NCBI GenBank assembly: GCA_026122225.1
Contig: JANEZZ010001908.1
Location: 372,001-436,000, forward strand
Source: Heloderma charlesbogerti
Taxonomy: Eukaryota; Chordata; Lepidosauria; Squamata; Helodermatidae
Direction: 5' to 3'
DNA length: 64,000 nucleotides
The notes beneath the pieces are model-generated. The model worked only from the letters and a program-made list of their open reading frames with translations. It made no database searches and was not told the origin of the DNA. A program made the translations under genes and the position numbers. Shown here piece by piece: positions 24,472 through 35,510 of this stretch (the stretch's first letter is position 1; each line of letters starts with the position of its first letter).

Positions 24472-26622
24472 GGGGCTGAGGCGGCCGGCCTTATTATGGG
24501 AGTCACACCACTAGGTCCCGGGGCTGAGGTGGCCGGGCTTATTATGGGAGTCACACCACTAGGTCCTGGGGCTGAGGTGGCTGGGCCGCCACTAGGTCCC
24601 GGGGCTGAGGCGGCCGGGCTTATTATGGGAGTCACACCACTAGGTCCCGGGGCTGAGGTGGCTGGGCTGGCACTAGGTCCCGGGGCTGAGGCGGTCGGGC
24701 TTATTATGGGAGTACCACCAATAGGTCCCGGGGCTGAGGCGGCCGGGCTTATTATGGGAGTCACACCAGAAGGTCCCGGGGCTGAGGCGGCCCGGCCTAT
24801 TATGGGAGTCACACCACTAGGTCCCAGGGCTGAGGCAGCCGGGCTTGTTACGGGAGTCACACCACTAGGTCCCGGGGCTGAGGCGGCCGGGCTTATTATC
24901 GGAGTCACACCACTAGGTCCTGGGGCTGAGGCGGCTGGGCTTATTATGGGAGTCACACCACTAGGTCCCAGGGCTGAGGCAGCCGGGCTTGTTACGGGAG
25001 TCACACCACTAGGTCCCGGGGCTGAGGCGGCCGGGCTTATTATCGGAGTCACACCACTAGGTCCTGGGGCTGAGGCGGCTGGGCTTATTATGGGAGTCAA
25101 ACCACTAAGTCCCGGGGCTGAGGTGGCCGGGCTTGTTATGGGAGTCACACCACTAGGTCCCGGGGCTGAGGCGGCCGGGCTTATTATGGTAGTCACACCA
25201 CTAGGTCCCGGGGCTGAGGTGGCTGGGCCGCCACTAGGTCCCGGGGCTGAGGCGGCCGGGCTTATTATGGGAGTCACACCACTAGGTCCCGGGGCTGAGG
25301 TGGCCGGGCTTATTATGGGAGTCACACCACTAGGTCCTGGGGCTGAGGTGGCTGGGCCGCCACTAGGTCCCGGGGCTGAGGCGGCCGGGCTTATTATGGG
25401 AGTCACACCACTAGGTCCCGGGGCTGAGGTGGCTGGGCTGGCACTAGGTCCCGGGGCTGAGGCGGCCGGGCTTATTATGGGAGTCACACCAATAGGTCCC
25501 GGGGCTGAGGCGGCCGGGCTTATTATGGGAGTCACACCACTAGGTCCCGGGGCTGAGTCGGCCGGGCTTATTATCGGAGTCACACCACTAGGTCCCGGGG
25601 CTGAGGTGGCTGGGCCGCCACTAGGTCCCGGGGCTGAGGCGGCCGGGCTTATTATGGGAGTCACACCACTAGGTCCCGGGGCTGAGGCGGCCGGGCTTAT
25701 TATGGGAGTCACACCAATAGGTCCCGGGGCTGAGGCGGCCGGGCTTATTATGGGAGTCACACCACTAGGTCCCGGGGCTGAGGCGGCCGGGCTTATTATG
25801 GGAGTCACACCACTAGGTCCCGGGGCTGAGGCAGACGGGCTTATTATGGGAGTCACACCACTAGGTCCCGGGGCTGAGGCGGCCGGGCTTATTATGGGAG
25901 TCACACCACTAGGTCCCGGGGCTGAGGCGGCCCGGCTTATTATGGGAGTCACACCACTAGGTCCCGGGGCTGAGGCGGCCGGGCTTATTATGGGAGTCAC
26001 ACCACTAGGTCCCGGGGCTGAGGCGGCCGGGCTTATTATGGGAATCACACCACCAGGTCCCGGGGCTGAGTCGGCCGGGCTTATTATCGGAGTCACACCA
26101 CTAGGTCCCGGGGCTGAGGTGGCTGGGCCGCCACTAGGTCCCGGGGCTGAGGCGGCCGGGCTTATTATGGGAGTCACACCACTAGGTCCCGGGGCTGAGG
26201 CGGCCGGGCTTATTATGGGAGTCACACCACTAGGTCCCGGGGCTGAGGCGGCCGGGCTTATTATGGGAGTCACACCACTAGGTCCCGGGGCTGAGTCGGC
26301 CCGGCTTATTATGGGAGTCACACCACTAGGTCCCGGGGCTGAGGCGGCCGGGCTTATTATGGGAGTCACACCACTAGGTCCCGGGGCTGAGGCGGCCGGG
26401 CTTATTATGGGAGTCACACCACTAGGTCCCGGGGCTGAGGCGGCCGGGCTTATTATGGGAGTCACACCACTAGGTCCCGGGGCTGAGGCGGCCCGGCTTA
26501 TTATGGGAGTCACACCACTAGGTCCCGGGGCTGAGGCGGCCGGGCTTATTATGGGAGTCACACCACTAGGTCCCGGGGCTGAGGCGGCCAGGCTTATTAT
26601 GGGAGTCACACCACTAGGTCCC
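24472..26622. repeat. Higher-order repeat block 1 (about 2.15 kb) in the minisatellite
   Basis: An ordered series of unit variants here recurs in the next block. Diagnostic variants include GCGGTCGGGC followed by GTACCACCAATAGG at about 24,691 and again at 26,842, an offset of 2,151 bp. The offset drifts to 2,070 and 2,118 bp further right because of unit-sized gains and losses. Confidence 0.85.
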
Positions 26623-28650
26623 GGGGCTGAGGCGGCCGGCCTTATTATGGGAGTCACACCACTAGGTCCCGGGGCTGAGGTGGCCGGGCTTATTATGGGA
26701 GTCACACCACTAGGTCCTGGGGCTGAGGTGGCTGGGCCGCCACTAGGTCCCGGGGCTGAGGCGGCCGGGCTTATTATGGGAGTCACACCACTAGGTCCCG
26801 GGGCTGAGGTGGCTGGGCTGGCACTAGGTCCCGGGGCTGAGGCGGTCGGGCTTATTATGGGAGTACCACCAATAGGTCCCGGGGCTGAGGCGGCCGGGCT
26901 TATTATGGGAGTCACACCAGAAGGTCCCGGGGCTGAGGCGGCCCGGCTTATTATGGGAGTCACACCACTAGGTCCCAGGGCTGAGGCAGCCGGGCTTGTT
27001 ACGGGAGTCACACCACTAGGTCCCGGGGCTGAGGCGGCCGGGCTTATTATCGGAGTCACACCACTAGGTCCTGGGGCTGAGGCGGCTGGGCTTATTATGG
27101 GAGTCACACCACTAGGTCCCAGGGCTGAGGCAGCCGGGCTTGTTACGGGAGTCACACCACTAGGTCCCGGGGCTGAGGCGGCCGGGCTTATTATCGGAGT
27201 CACACCACTAGGTCCTGGGGCTGAGGCGGCTGGGCTTATTATGGGAGTCAAACCACTAAGTCCCGGGGCTGAGGTGGCCGGGCTTGTTATGGGAGTCACA
27301 CCACTAGGTCCCGGGGCTGAGGCGGCCGGGCTTATTATGGTAGTCACACCACTAGGTCCCAGGGCTGAGGTGGCTGGGCCGCCACTAGGTCCCGGGGCTG
27401 AGGCGGCCGGGCTTATTATGGGAGTCACACCACTAGGTCCCGGGGCTGAGGTGGCCGGGCTTATTATGGGAGTCACACCACTAGGTCCTGGGGCTGAGGT
27501 GGCTGGGCCGCCACTAGGTCCCGGGGCTGAGGCGGCCGGGCTTATTATGGGAGTCACACCACTAGGTCCCGGGGCTGAGGTGGCTGGGCTGGCACTAGGT
27601 CCCGGGGCTGAGGCGGCCGGGCTTATTATGGGAGTCACACCAATAGGTCCCGGGGCTGAGGCGGCCGGGCTTATTATGGGAGTCACACCACTAGGTCCCG
27701 GGGCTGAGGCGGCCGGGCTTATTATGGGAGTCACACCACTAGGTCCCGGGGCTGAGGCAGACGGGCTTATTATGGGAGTCACACCAATAGGTCCCGGGGC
27801 TGAGGCGGCCGGGCTTATTATGGGAGTCACACCACTAGGTCCCGGGGCTGAGGCGGCCGGGCTTATTATGGGAGTCACACCACTAGGTCCCGGGGCTGAG
27901 GCAGACGGGCTTATTATGGGAGTCACACCACTAGGTCCCGGGGCTGAGGCGGCCGGGCTTATTATGGGAGTCACACCACTAGGTCCCGGGGCTGAGGCGG
28001 CCCGGCTTATTATGGGAGTCACACCACTAGGTCCCGGGGCTGAGGCGGCCGGGCTTATTATGGGAGTCACACCACTAGGTCCCGGGGCTGAGGCGGCCGG
28101 GCTTATTATGGGAGTCACACCACTAGGTCCCGGGGCTGAGGCGGCCGGGCTTATTATGGGAATCACACCACCAGGTCCCGGGGCTGAGTCGGCCGGGCTT
28201 ATTATCGGAGTCACACCACTAGGTCCCGGGGCTGAGGTGGCTGGGCCGCCACTAGGTCCCGGGGCTGAGGCGGCCGGGCTTATTATGGGAGTCACACCAC
28301 TAGGTCCCGGGGCTGAGGCGGCCGGGCTTATTATGGGAGTCACACCACTAGGTCCCGGGGCTGAGGCGGCCGGGCTTATTATGGGAGTCACACCACTAGG
28401 TCCCGGGGCTGAGTCGGCCCGGCTTATTATGGGAGTCACACCACTAGGTCCCGGGGCTGAGGCGGCCGGGCTTATTATGGGAGTCACACCACTAGGTCCC
28501 GGGGCTGAGGCGGCCGGGCTTATTATGGGAGTCACACCACTAGGTCCCGGGGCTGAGGCGGCCGGGCTTATTATGGGAGTCACACCACTAGGTCCCGGGG
28601 CTGAGGCGGCCCGGCTTATTATGGGAGTCACACCACTAGGTCCCGGGGCC
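26623..28650. repeat. Higher-order repeat block 2 (copy of the previous block)
   Basis: Repeats the variant order of 24,472-26,622, including the paired Arg-type (CCCAGGGCTGAGG) and GTTACGGGAG units, the AAACCACTAAGTCC unit and the GCAGACGGGC unit, with a few whole-unit indels. Confidence 0.85.
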
Positions 28651-29451
28651 TAGGCGGCCCGGCTTATTATGGGAGTCACACCACTAGGTCCTGGGGCTGA
28701 GGCGGCCCGGCTTATTATGGGAGTCACACCACTAGGTCCCGGGGCTGAGGTGGCCGGGCTTATTATGGGAGTCACACCACTAGGTCCCGGGGCTGAGGCG
28801 GCCGGGCTTATTATGGGAGTCACACCACTAGGTCCCGGGGCTGAGGTGGCTGGGCCACCACTAGGTCCCGGGGCTGAGGCGGCCGGGCTTATTATGGGAG
28901 TCACACCACTAGGTCCCGGGGCTGAGGCGGCCGGGCTTATTATCGGAGTCACACCACTAGGTCCCGGGGCTGAGGCGGCCGGGCTTATTATGGGAGTCAC
29001 ACCACTAGGTCCCGGGGCTGAGGCGGCCGGGCTTATTATGGGAGTCACACCACTAGGTCCCGGGGCTGAGGCGGCCGGGCTTATTATGGGAATCACACCA
29101 CCAGGTCCCGGGGCTGAGGCAGACGGGCTTATTATGGGAGTCACACCACTAGGTCCCGGGGCTGAGGCGGCCGGGCTTATTATGGGAGTCACACCACTAG
29201 GTCCCGGGGCTGAGTCGGCCCGGCTTATTATGGGAGTCACACCACTAGGTCCCGGGGCTGAGGCGGCCGGGCTTATTATCGGAGTCACACCACTAGGTCC
29301 CGGGGCTGAGGCGGCCGGGCTTATTATGGGAGTCACACCACTAGGTCCCGGGGCTGAGGCGGCCGGGCTTATTATGGGAGTCACACCACTAGGTCCCGGG
29401 GCTGAGGCGGCCCGGCTTATTATGGGAGTCACACCACTAGGTCCCGGGGCC
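28651..29451. repeat. 801-bp higher-order repeat, copy 1
   Basis: Starts at a distinctive unit GGGGCCTAGGCGGCCC (TAG at 28,651), which recurs at 29,452, exactly 801 bp later (sixteen 48-bp units plus one 33-bp unit). The internal variant order is the same in both copies. Confidence 0.85.
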
Positions 29452-30345
29452 TAGGCGGCCCGGCTTATTATGGGAGTCACACCACTAGGTCCTGGGGCTG
29501 AGGCGGCCCGGCTTATTATGGGAGTCACACCACTAGGTCCCGGGGCTGAGGTGGCCGGGCTTATTATGGGAGTCACACCACTAGGTCCCGGGGCTGAGGC
29601 GGCCGGGCTTATTATGGGAGTCACACCACTAGGTCCCGGGGCTGAGGTGGCTGGGCCACCACTAGGTCCCGGGGCTGAGGCGGCCGGGCTTATTATGGGA
29701 GTCACACCACTAGGTCCCGGGGCTGAGGCGGCCGGGCTTATTATCGGAGTCACACCACTAGGTCCCGGGGCTGAGGCGGCCGGGCTTATTATGGGAGTCA
29801 CACCACTAGGTCCCGGGGCTGAGGCGGCCGGGCTTATTATGGGAGTCACACCACTAGGTCCCGGGGCTGAGGCGGCCGGGCTTATTATGGGAATCACACC
29901 ACCAGGTCCCGGGGCTGAGGCAGACGGGCTTATTATGGGAGTCACACCACTAGGTCCCGGGGCTGAGGCGGCCGGGCTTATTATGGAAGTCACACCACTA
30001 GGTCCCGGGGCTGAGGCGGCCGGGCTTATTATGGGAGTCACACCACTAGGTCCCGGGGCTGAGGCGGCCGGGCTTATTATGGGAATCACACCACCAGGTC
30101 CCGGGGCTGAGGCAGACGGGCTTATTATGGGAGTCACACCACTAGGTCCCGGGGCTGAGGCGGCCGGGCTTATTATGGGAGTCACACCACTAGGTCCCGG
30201 GGCTGAGTCGGCCCGGCTTATTATGGGAGTCACACCACTAGGTCCCGGGGCTGAGGCGGCCGGGCTTATTATCGGAGTCACACCACTAGGTCCCGGGGCT
30301 GAGGCGGCCGGGCTTATTATGGGAGTCACACCACTAGGTCCCGGG
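29452..30345. repeat. 801-bp higher-order repeat, copy 2 (with an internal unit duplication)
   Basis: Same variant order as 28,651-29,451, but with a further local duplication of several units around the GGAATCACACCACCAGG and GCAGACGGGC variants, which occur twice (about 29,890-29,940 and 30,080-30,125). Confidence 0.75.
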
Positions 30346-30693
30346 GCTGAGGTGGCCGGGCTTATTATGGGAGTCACACCACTAGGTCCTGGGGCTGAGG
30401 CGGCCGGGCTTATTATGGGAGTCACACCACCAGGTCCCGGGGCTGAGTCGGCCGAGCTGCTGAGGCTCCTGCCACCAGGTCCCGGGGCTGAGGCGGCCGA
30501 GCTGCTGAGGCTCCTGCCACCAGGTCCCGGGGCTGAGGCGGCCGAGCTGCTGAGGCTCCTGCCACCAGGTCCCGGGGCTGAGGCGGCCGGGCTTACTGCA
30601 GGTCCCGGGGCTGAGGCGAACAGGCTTCTCCGGGATCCCCACCCGAAGCCCCGCGGCTGAGGCGCCCCACTCCGCTCGGGGCCCCCCACTCAC

Positions 30694-30885
30694 CCACCAG
30701 CGCGGCGGCGGCGGCTCCTCTCCCTCCGGCTCGTCCCTCCACCGCTCCCGGGCGCCTCCCCGCGGGCGCCGCCCAAGCGGCCGCCTCGCCCGGGCTCTCC
30801 GGAGGCGGCGCCGCGCGCGAGAATGGGCCGGGCCGGGCCGGGGCTGGCGCTGCCGAGCGCCGAGCGGGCGAGGAAGGGCGCCGCC
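30694..30885 (-). other. KRAS: Candidate KRAS exon 1 (non-coding 5' UTR)
   Basis: KRAS has a short GC-rich non-coding first exon under a CpG-island promoter. Reading the minus strand leftward from about 30,885 gives a very GC-rich stretch with no ATG, ending ...GCTGGTGG followed by a near-consensus donor GTGAGT at 30,693-30,688. A start near 30,880 is inferred from a CTAAAAAG element at about 30,906-30,914 and a CCAAT box at 30,941-30,945. The resulting length of about 190 nt fits the family. The start site is a guess and the donor is the best of several in this GC-rich run. RNA evidence is absent. Confidence 0.65.
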
Positions 30886-30894
30886 GCCGCCGCC

Positions 30895-31010
30895 TTCGGC
30901 GCGGGCTTTTTAGAGCGCCATCGACGCCATCGGGCGCTCGATTGGCCGGCCTGATGGGGACGGGTGGGGAGTGGGCGGCGGGGGGAGCGGAGCGGAGAGG
31001 AGCGGGCGCC
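30895..31010 (-). promoter_or_regulatory. KRAS: Candidate KRAS core promoter
   Basis: On the minus strand a CCAAT box (ATTGG on plus, 30,941-30,945) sits upstream of an AT-rich CTAAAAAG element at about 30,906-30,914 and the candidate exon 1. A GC box (GGGCGG, 30,973-30,978) and a dense G-run cluster (30,956-30,985 on plus) lie just upstream. This arrangement is typical of a CpG-island promoter; factor binding is inferred. Confidence 0.6.
30956..30985 (+). promoter_or_regulatory. G-quadruplex-type G-run cluster
   Basis: Five runs of three or more G occur at 30,956-959, 962-964, 966-969, 973-975 and 980-985, with loops of 2, 1, 3 and 4 nt. This satisfies the usual four-run G-quadruplex pattern. 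It is on the template strand relative to KRAS, just upstream of the CCAAT box. The human KRAS promoter is known for a G4-forming element; homology with this one is not established. Confidence 0.6.
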
Positions 31011-31260
31011 GCAGCGGAGCCGCGGAGCGTCGGCGCGAGGCTCCCCGCGCGGCGGCAGGGCGGTGCGTGCAAGAGCCGGGTTGCGTAAGACGGGGCGGCG
31101 GGCGCTGCGGCCGTCCTCCGCGGGCTTACTTGGACGCGGGGCTGCTCGCGCGCGTCGGCGTCGCGCAGGAAGGAAGGATCCCAGCCGACGAAGGCTGCGC
31201 CGGCTCGTCCGCGCTCCCAAGCCCCGTTGAACGCGGCGAGGGGCTTGCTGCCAAGTCAAC

Positions 31261-33465
31261 GCGCACAGGCGATCGGACTGGCGGGTTTTAAAAGGAATCG
31301 CTCGCACGCATGCATGCATTGCATGCTTGCTTCGGCGTGAACAACCACCGCACTGGCTCCGATTTACACGACGGGTTAAAACGAGAGCACAAAATGTGGA
31401 GGCGTCAGTAATACAGTACGAAGGCGAATGAATCAGCGCGGATGAGATCTCCCTCTCCCCCCCCCCCCCAAATCACACACGGGCGCAGGTTATTCAAATA
31501 AAAAATTGTGAAGTACTTTGCACGCGGGAGGAGTGTAACGTAGGAAGCGGGGCAGGATCGTGTAAATGACAAGGATTGCCTTTAGATGCTGTGGAAACGA
31601 TAGAGATGAGGCTAAGCGCGCGAGAAGGGGTCGCACGAGGTAAGGGGGGCCTTTTAAAGGAGAGGGAGGAAAAATAAATGTCACGGGCAAGCTCGGTTGA
31701 AATGAATCCTAGGTGATCCATTATAGATTAGATCATCTTGTAAAGCCTTCTGTACACACTGCCGGGAATATAGATAACAACCGCGGATAAGGAGCCTGCA
31801 AAATCACATCAATGAGGTAATGCTTATGAAACATATACTAAAAAACAAAGGGAAGAAAAGTGGTTTACAAAAGGATGAATAAATTGCAACAGTGGTATTG
31901 TGCTCTTGCAAACACATTACATAAACAAGGAAGGATGACTTTTCAAACTCCAGATTAATATATCCAGAATAACTACCAGCAGCAGCCCGTTTCTACAATC
32001 AGTTACATGGGATTCAGGCCTTTAGAGCAACATTTGGTCCCCAGGCTAGATTAGGCAGTGGGGCTGACCCAGCCCTATTCTGGGGATATTCTTGCCCCAG
32101 AATATCCCCTTCTCCACCCGATACACAGTTTCCCCACCACCTTACCCCTCTCTCTGTCGCCAGCCCGAGCTCCTTTCGCTGCTTCTAGGACGTACATACA
32201 ATGCTACTTCTCTGCTCTCGGCAGGTTCCAAAATAACAGGCAGACAATCTGTTATTGGCTGGTGAGGAGAGAGAAGGGCGGGATGCAAAATCTTTATCTG
32301 TACCTATATAATAGGTGCAGTCAATTGTGTTGTGTGTATATTGGGCTGTTATAGGTCACACAGGTGCTTCATAAGTCCGGTATACCTATTTGTGTATGTG
32401 TTTGTGTTTGTGTCTGCCTGCAGGTTGCTGGAGTTTGCTGAATTTCCATCTAATCCTGGTGCCTTATTTGGCTGGTATAGTAACAATGATATCATAATTT
32501 CTGGATGATTGTTATTTTTTGGTCATTTTTAAATGGTGAATGGGCTCAAGGTTAGAGCTGAGATGTCTATACAGCCCAATCTCTAACCAAATTTACTTGG
32601 AAAAGAAGCCCCCTTGATTCCAATAGCATTTTCTTTGAAGTAGGTATGCTTTTAAGATTGTTACTTTGGGCGGGGGAGTGGTTTTTCCAGCAAATCCTTC
32701 TAACATCGTGTTGTGTCTTTCTGACATTTACTTTTTCTGTTTCTGTTGGGGAAGGAGATTAGCTGATAGCAACAGCAGCACCCTATGACATTTGATTTAT
32801 GTTGTTTGTGTATTTGAGGGTTTTGTGTCCCCCCGCCCCTTACAGTAAAATTCTCAGGGTGGCTTACAAAATTCAAAAGCACAATAAAAGACATTTAAAA
32901 CACACAAATAAAAAAATGCATTGCCATGTTCTTGCTTTATAGTTCACCTGAACAGAAAAGTCATTTACAAGCTTCATAAATACATTGGCTTGGAAAAATT
33001 TGTACTGATCTGAGGCTGTCTTCTTCCCCTGTTTCCACTCAGCCCCATTTTCCTCTCCTCCCTCTGTTGTCTGCCTTCTGTGGAATCTGGGATTGTAAGC
33101 TCCTCGGGGTAAGGACCTGTTTTGTTTGCAGTTACTCTGTAAAATATCATTTAATTTATATTTATCATTCCTTTTAATATCAAACTCAGGTGGTGAGTGA
33201 CAACAAGATTGTTGCCAAAACAGAGCCAATGAGAAACACTGCATTCTCGGCTGAACTCCACTGTAAAAAACACAGTGTGGCATATGTTTAAAAAACAAAT
33301 TGTGGCAACCCCCCCCCCTCAAAAGAAAACAGCCCAGTGAGGAGTGAGCATGCTCACACACCTCCAGGAAACATGAAATGTTGAGTGCCAGTTGGAATAG
33401 AAAACTGAAAATCTGGAGGGCAGCTGGGAAGAATGAATTGGCCAGACTGAGCCTCTTACAGTTTA
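31261..33465. other. Upstream of KRAS, no gene seen
   Basis: GC content falls sharply right of the CpG island. I find only a C run near 31,460, a LINE-like tail at about 32,815-32,920 (TTCTCAGGGTGGCTTACAAA) and an old repeat phrase ATTGTAAGCTCCTCGGGG near 33,093. Distal KRAS regulatory sequence is possible but not recognisable. Confidence 0.6.
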
Positions 33466-33573
33466 TAGGATCCTTCCCCAATCCCATCAGCCCCAGCCAG
33501 CATGGCCAATGGCGACAAATGCTGGGAGTTGTACTCCAAAATATCTGGGGGAAACCAGTTTGGGACAGTCTGG
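33466..33573. mobile_element. hAT-type MITE, decayed
   Basis: CCTTCCCCAATCCCATCAG, GCTGGGAGTTGTACTCCAAA and CCAGTTTGGGACAGTCTG match the 7,409 family; no clear target duplication. Confidence 0.65.
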
Positions 33574-33700
33574 CTTATAGTATTCTGGAGGAGAGGGCAT
33601 GGATGGATAAAACCCTAAAGAGGGGCACTTCTGTTAGGGCAGAAGTGGGCAGTGTTTTTGGCTCTTAGTGGCACATACGGTGCCTGGTGGTGGGTAAGGG

Positions 33701-33868
33701 AACATAGGAAGCTGCCTTGTACTGAGTCAGAACATTGGTCCATGTCAACACTGACTGGCAGCAGCTAACCAAGGTTTCAGCCAGGAGGCTTTCCTACCCT
33801 ACTTGGGGATTGAACCTGAGACCTTCTACATGCAAAGCGGGTGCTCTACCACTGAGCTACAGCCCCTT
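33701..33868 (-). mobile_element. MIR-like tRNA-derived SINE
   Basis: On the minus strand a tRNA-like head GGGGCTGTAGCTCAGTGGTA (A box), then GGTTCAATCCCC (B box), is followed by a core with TGCCAGTCAGTGTTGAC and a tail GACTCAGTACAAGGCAGCTT. It is a SINE, not a tRNA gene. Confidence 0.85.
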
Positions 33869-33869
33869 C

Positions 33870-35510
33870 CTAATGTATGCATGTGTTTGTATCCACACAC
33901 ACGCATGCACACAGCCACAGAATGGGATTGTTGGGGAAGGGGGAAAATAAAGCCTCTTCCCCACTCCCCTAGCAATCACAATTGGGATTGCTGTTTCTCT
34001 GCTGCTATGAGTGGCAATCCTAGCCGCATCAGGATCGACTGTGCTGAGGAAGAGGGCACGGAGGGATGATTCTTCATGCATACCCCTTTCTCCAACTCAT
34101 TTGTGCTCCCAATAGCCTGCCAAACACACCTTCTTCCCTGCAGACCCTCTTACCCAGCATAATTGCTGCACAGGGGGGGAGGGGGGGTACCCATATCAGG
34201 CTGCACAGCTGCCCTCCAGGTGGCCACATGTGAGCCACAGGCTGCCCACTCCTATGTCAAGAGGTGAAGGTACACTGTGACATTTTGTCACAGGATCCAC
34301 TTGTATTCTGTTATTTTTCAGATCCCCAGTTATGACAGCCACACTTTGGCAACAAAGGGCTTTAATTTTCCAAATCTTAACACTTACCATAAAGTGTTCA
34401 TGTTAGCCCTGGCCTTACAATGGCAATTTCCCCCATATGTCACAAATGCTCAATAGGGCTATTATGGAGATTGACTGCACTGGACACACATACACACCCA
34501 TGCTGCCCGTATGGGTAGCAAGTTCTCCTTTCCAAGCTTTTTACTGCATAATTTCAAGAGGTCCTCGCCATTAAAGCAGCCAGGAGAACCTGGCTCAGAC
34601 TGGGCAGACAATTTGATTTTTATCCTTTTTCCTATAGTAAATGACCTCTGTAGACTAATTCTGATTTGAGAATAGCAGAAAGCTGCTCTTTTGGTGTTCC
34701 TGGACAGATGCCGGCATTCTGGCCTTCAATCAGTTTTGGATTTCTCTCATATGGAGCATTTAACTCTTAATTGTGACTTTCCCAACCCACCACAGTGGGA
34801 ATATATTAAAAAAAAAAAACAACTATTGGTGCAGCCATTCTCATATTACAGTGTCTCTGTCCACAAGTATGACCCTCCATATAGAAAAATGATGAGAATA
34901 GACCTTGAACACCAGCAATGAACTTTCCCTTGCAGTTCATACTTTAATCATTGATAGATGGAGTAATTTGCTTTACACATCACCACTGAATTGCCAAGTA
35001 TGCTTTACAAGCACAGATACTGAAACCAGAACAGTCCAAATGGATGGAGAAAACTCCCTCATTTTAGTCACCATTCCCTCTGTTTCTGACATTCAGGTAT
35101 GAGTGCAGATGTCTATGTAGCCAAAATAGCACCAGCCATGCCCAAGAGGGAGGTATCAGCAGGATCAGCTGTGTGATCTCCTTTCCAATGCCTTGTCAGC
35201 ATTGGTCATTACTCCTCCCATATAATTTGGTTTTTAGGTCACTGGGTTACTTGCTCATCTTAGAATATGAACTGGGTGTTGGCGGTCATTTCTACAGGCT
35301 AAATATATCTGCGTTTGACTGCGGAGACACAGGGCCAATGGCAAGCTGCAATGATGCCACTGCTTGGCCAGTTGCCTCTGAGCAAGCTGGTACTCAATTA
35401 CTTTATGGAATAAGACATTATCTGGATCACTGTAAATTTACATGACTTCTTAAATTGTTATTTTGGACTCCTCTCTGGGTTGCATTCACTTACTCGGGGC
35501 TGGGACCCTT
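33870..35510. other. Intergenic, no gene seen
   Basis: No ORF with recognisable domains and no clear interspersed repeat; an A run near 34,810. Confidence 0.5.

Larger units (their letters stand above)
22209..30665. repeat. 8.4-kb GC-rich minisatellite (48-bp unit) in KRAS intron 1
   Basis: A tandem array of roughly 180 units. The main unit is 48 bp: it begins GGTCCCGGGGCTGAGG, continues with CGGCCGGG, then TTATTATGGGAGTCACAC and ends CACTA. A 33-bp variant lacks the TTATTATGGGAGTCA part and reads GCTGGGCCGCCACTA; a 45-bp variant reads CCGAGCTGCTGAGGCTCCT. Every unit carries CCCGGG and several CpGs. The left edge (22,209-22,600) is degenerate. The right edge stops about 30 bp from the inferred exon 1 donor. 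All three unit lengths divide by three, so stop-free frames run through the array on both strands; these are not treated as genes. Confidence 0.97.
30610..31260. promoter_or_regulatory. CpG island at the KRAS 5' end
   Basis: About 650 bp is almost purely G+C with very frequent CpG, in sharp contrast to the AT-rich DNA right of 31,300. It covers the candidate promoter and exon 1. Its left edge merges into the CpG-rich minisatellite, so the island has no clean boundary on the intron side. Confidence 0.85.

Noticed and set aside
23262..28653. Protein-coding genes of 1,783 and 1,789 residues in the minisatellite
   Set aside because: The unit length is divisible by three and stop-free by chance on both strands. 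The frames mirror each other, have no non-repeat domain, and lie within KRAS intron 1.
22209..30665. A CRISPR-like array
   Set aside because: There are no unique spacers between constant repeats; units are contiguous and differ by point variants. The context is a vertebrate gene.
22209..30665. CTCF site array, since units contain CCGCCACTAGG
   Set aside because: Only the CCACTAG half fits the CTCF core. The following GTCCCGGG lacks the G-rich half normally needed.
30690..31319. Arg/Ala/Pro-rich ORFs in the CpG island (up to 209 codons)
   Set aside because: These are stop-poor by base composition, overlap on both strands and three frames, and have no domain. They coincide with the promoter and exon 1.
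33800..33868. A tRNA gene on the minus strand (GGGGCTGTAGCTCAGTGGTA)
   Set aside because: The tRNA-like head is fused to a MIR-like core and tail found in other copies at 44,846 and 61,951, so it is a SINE.
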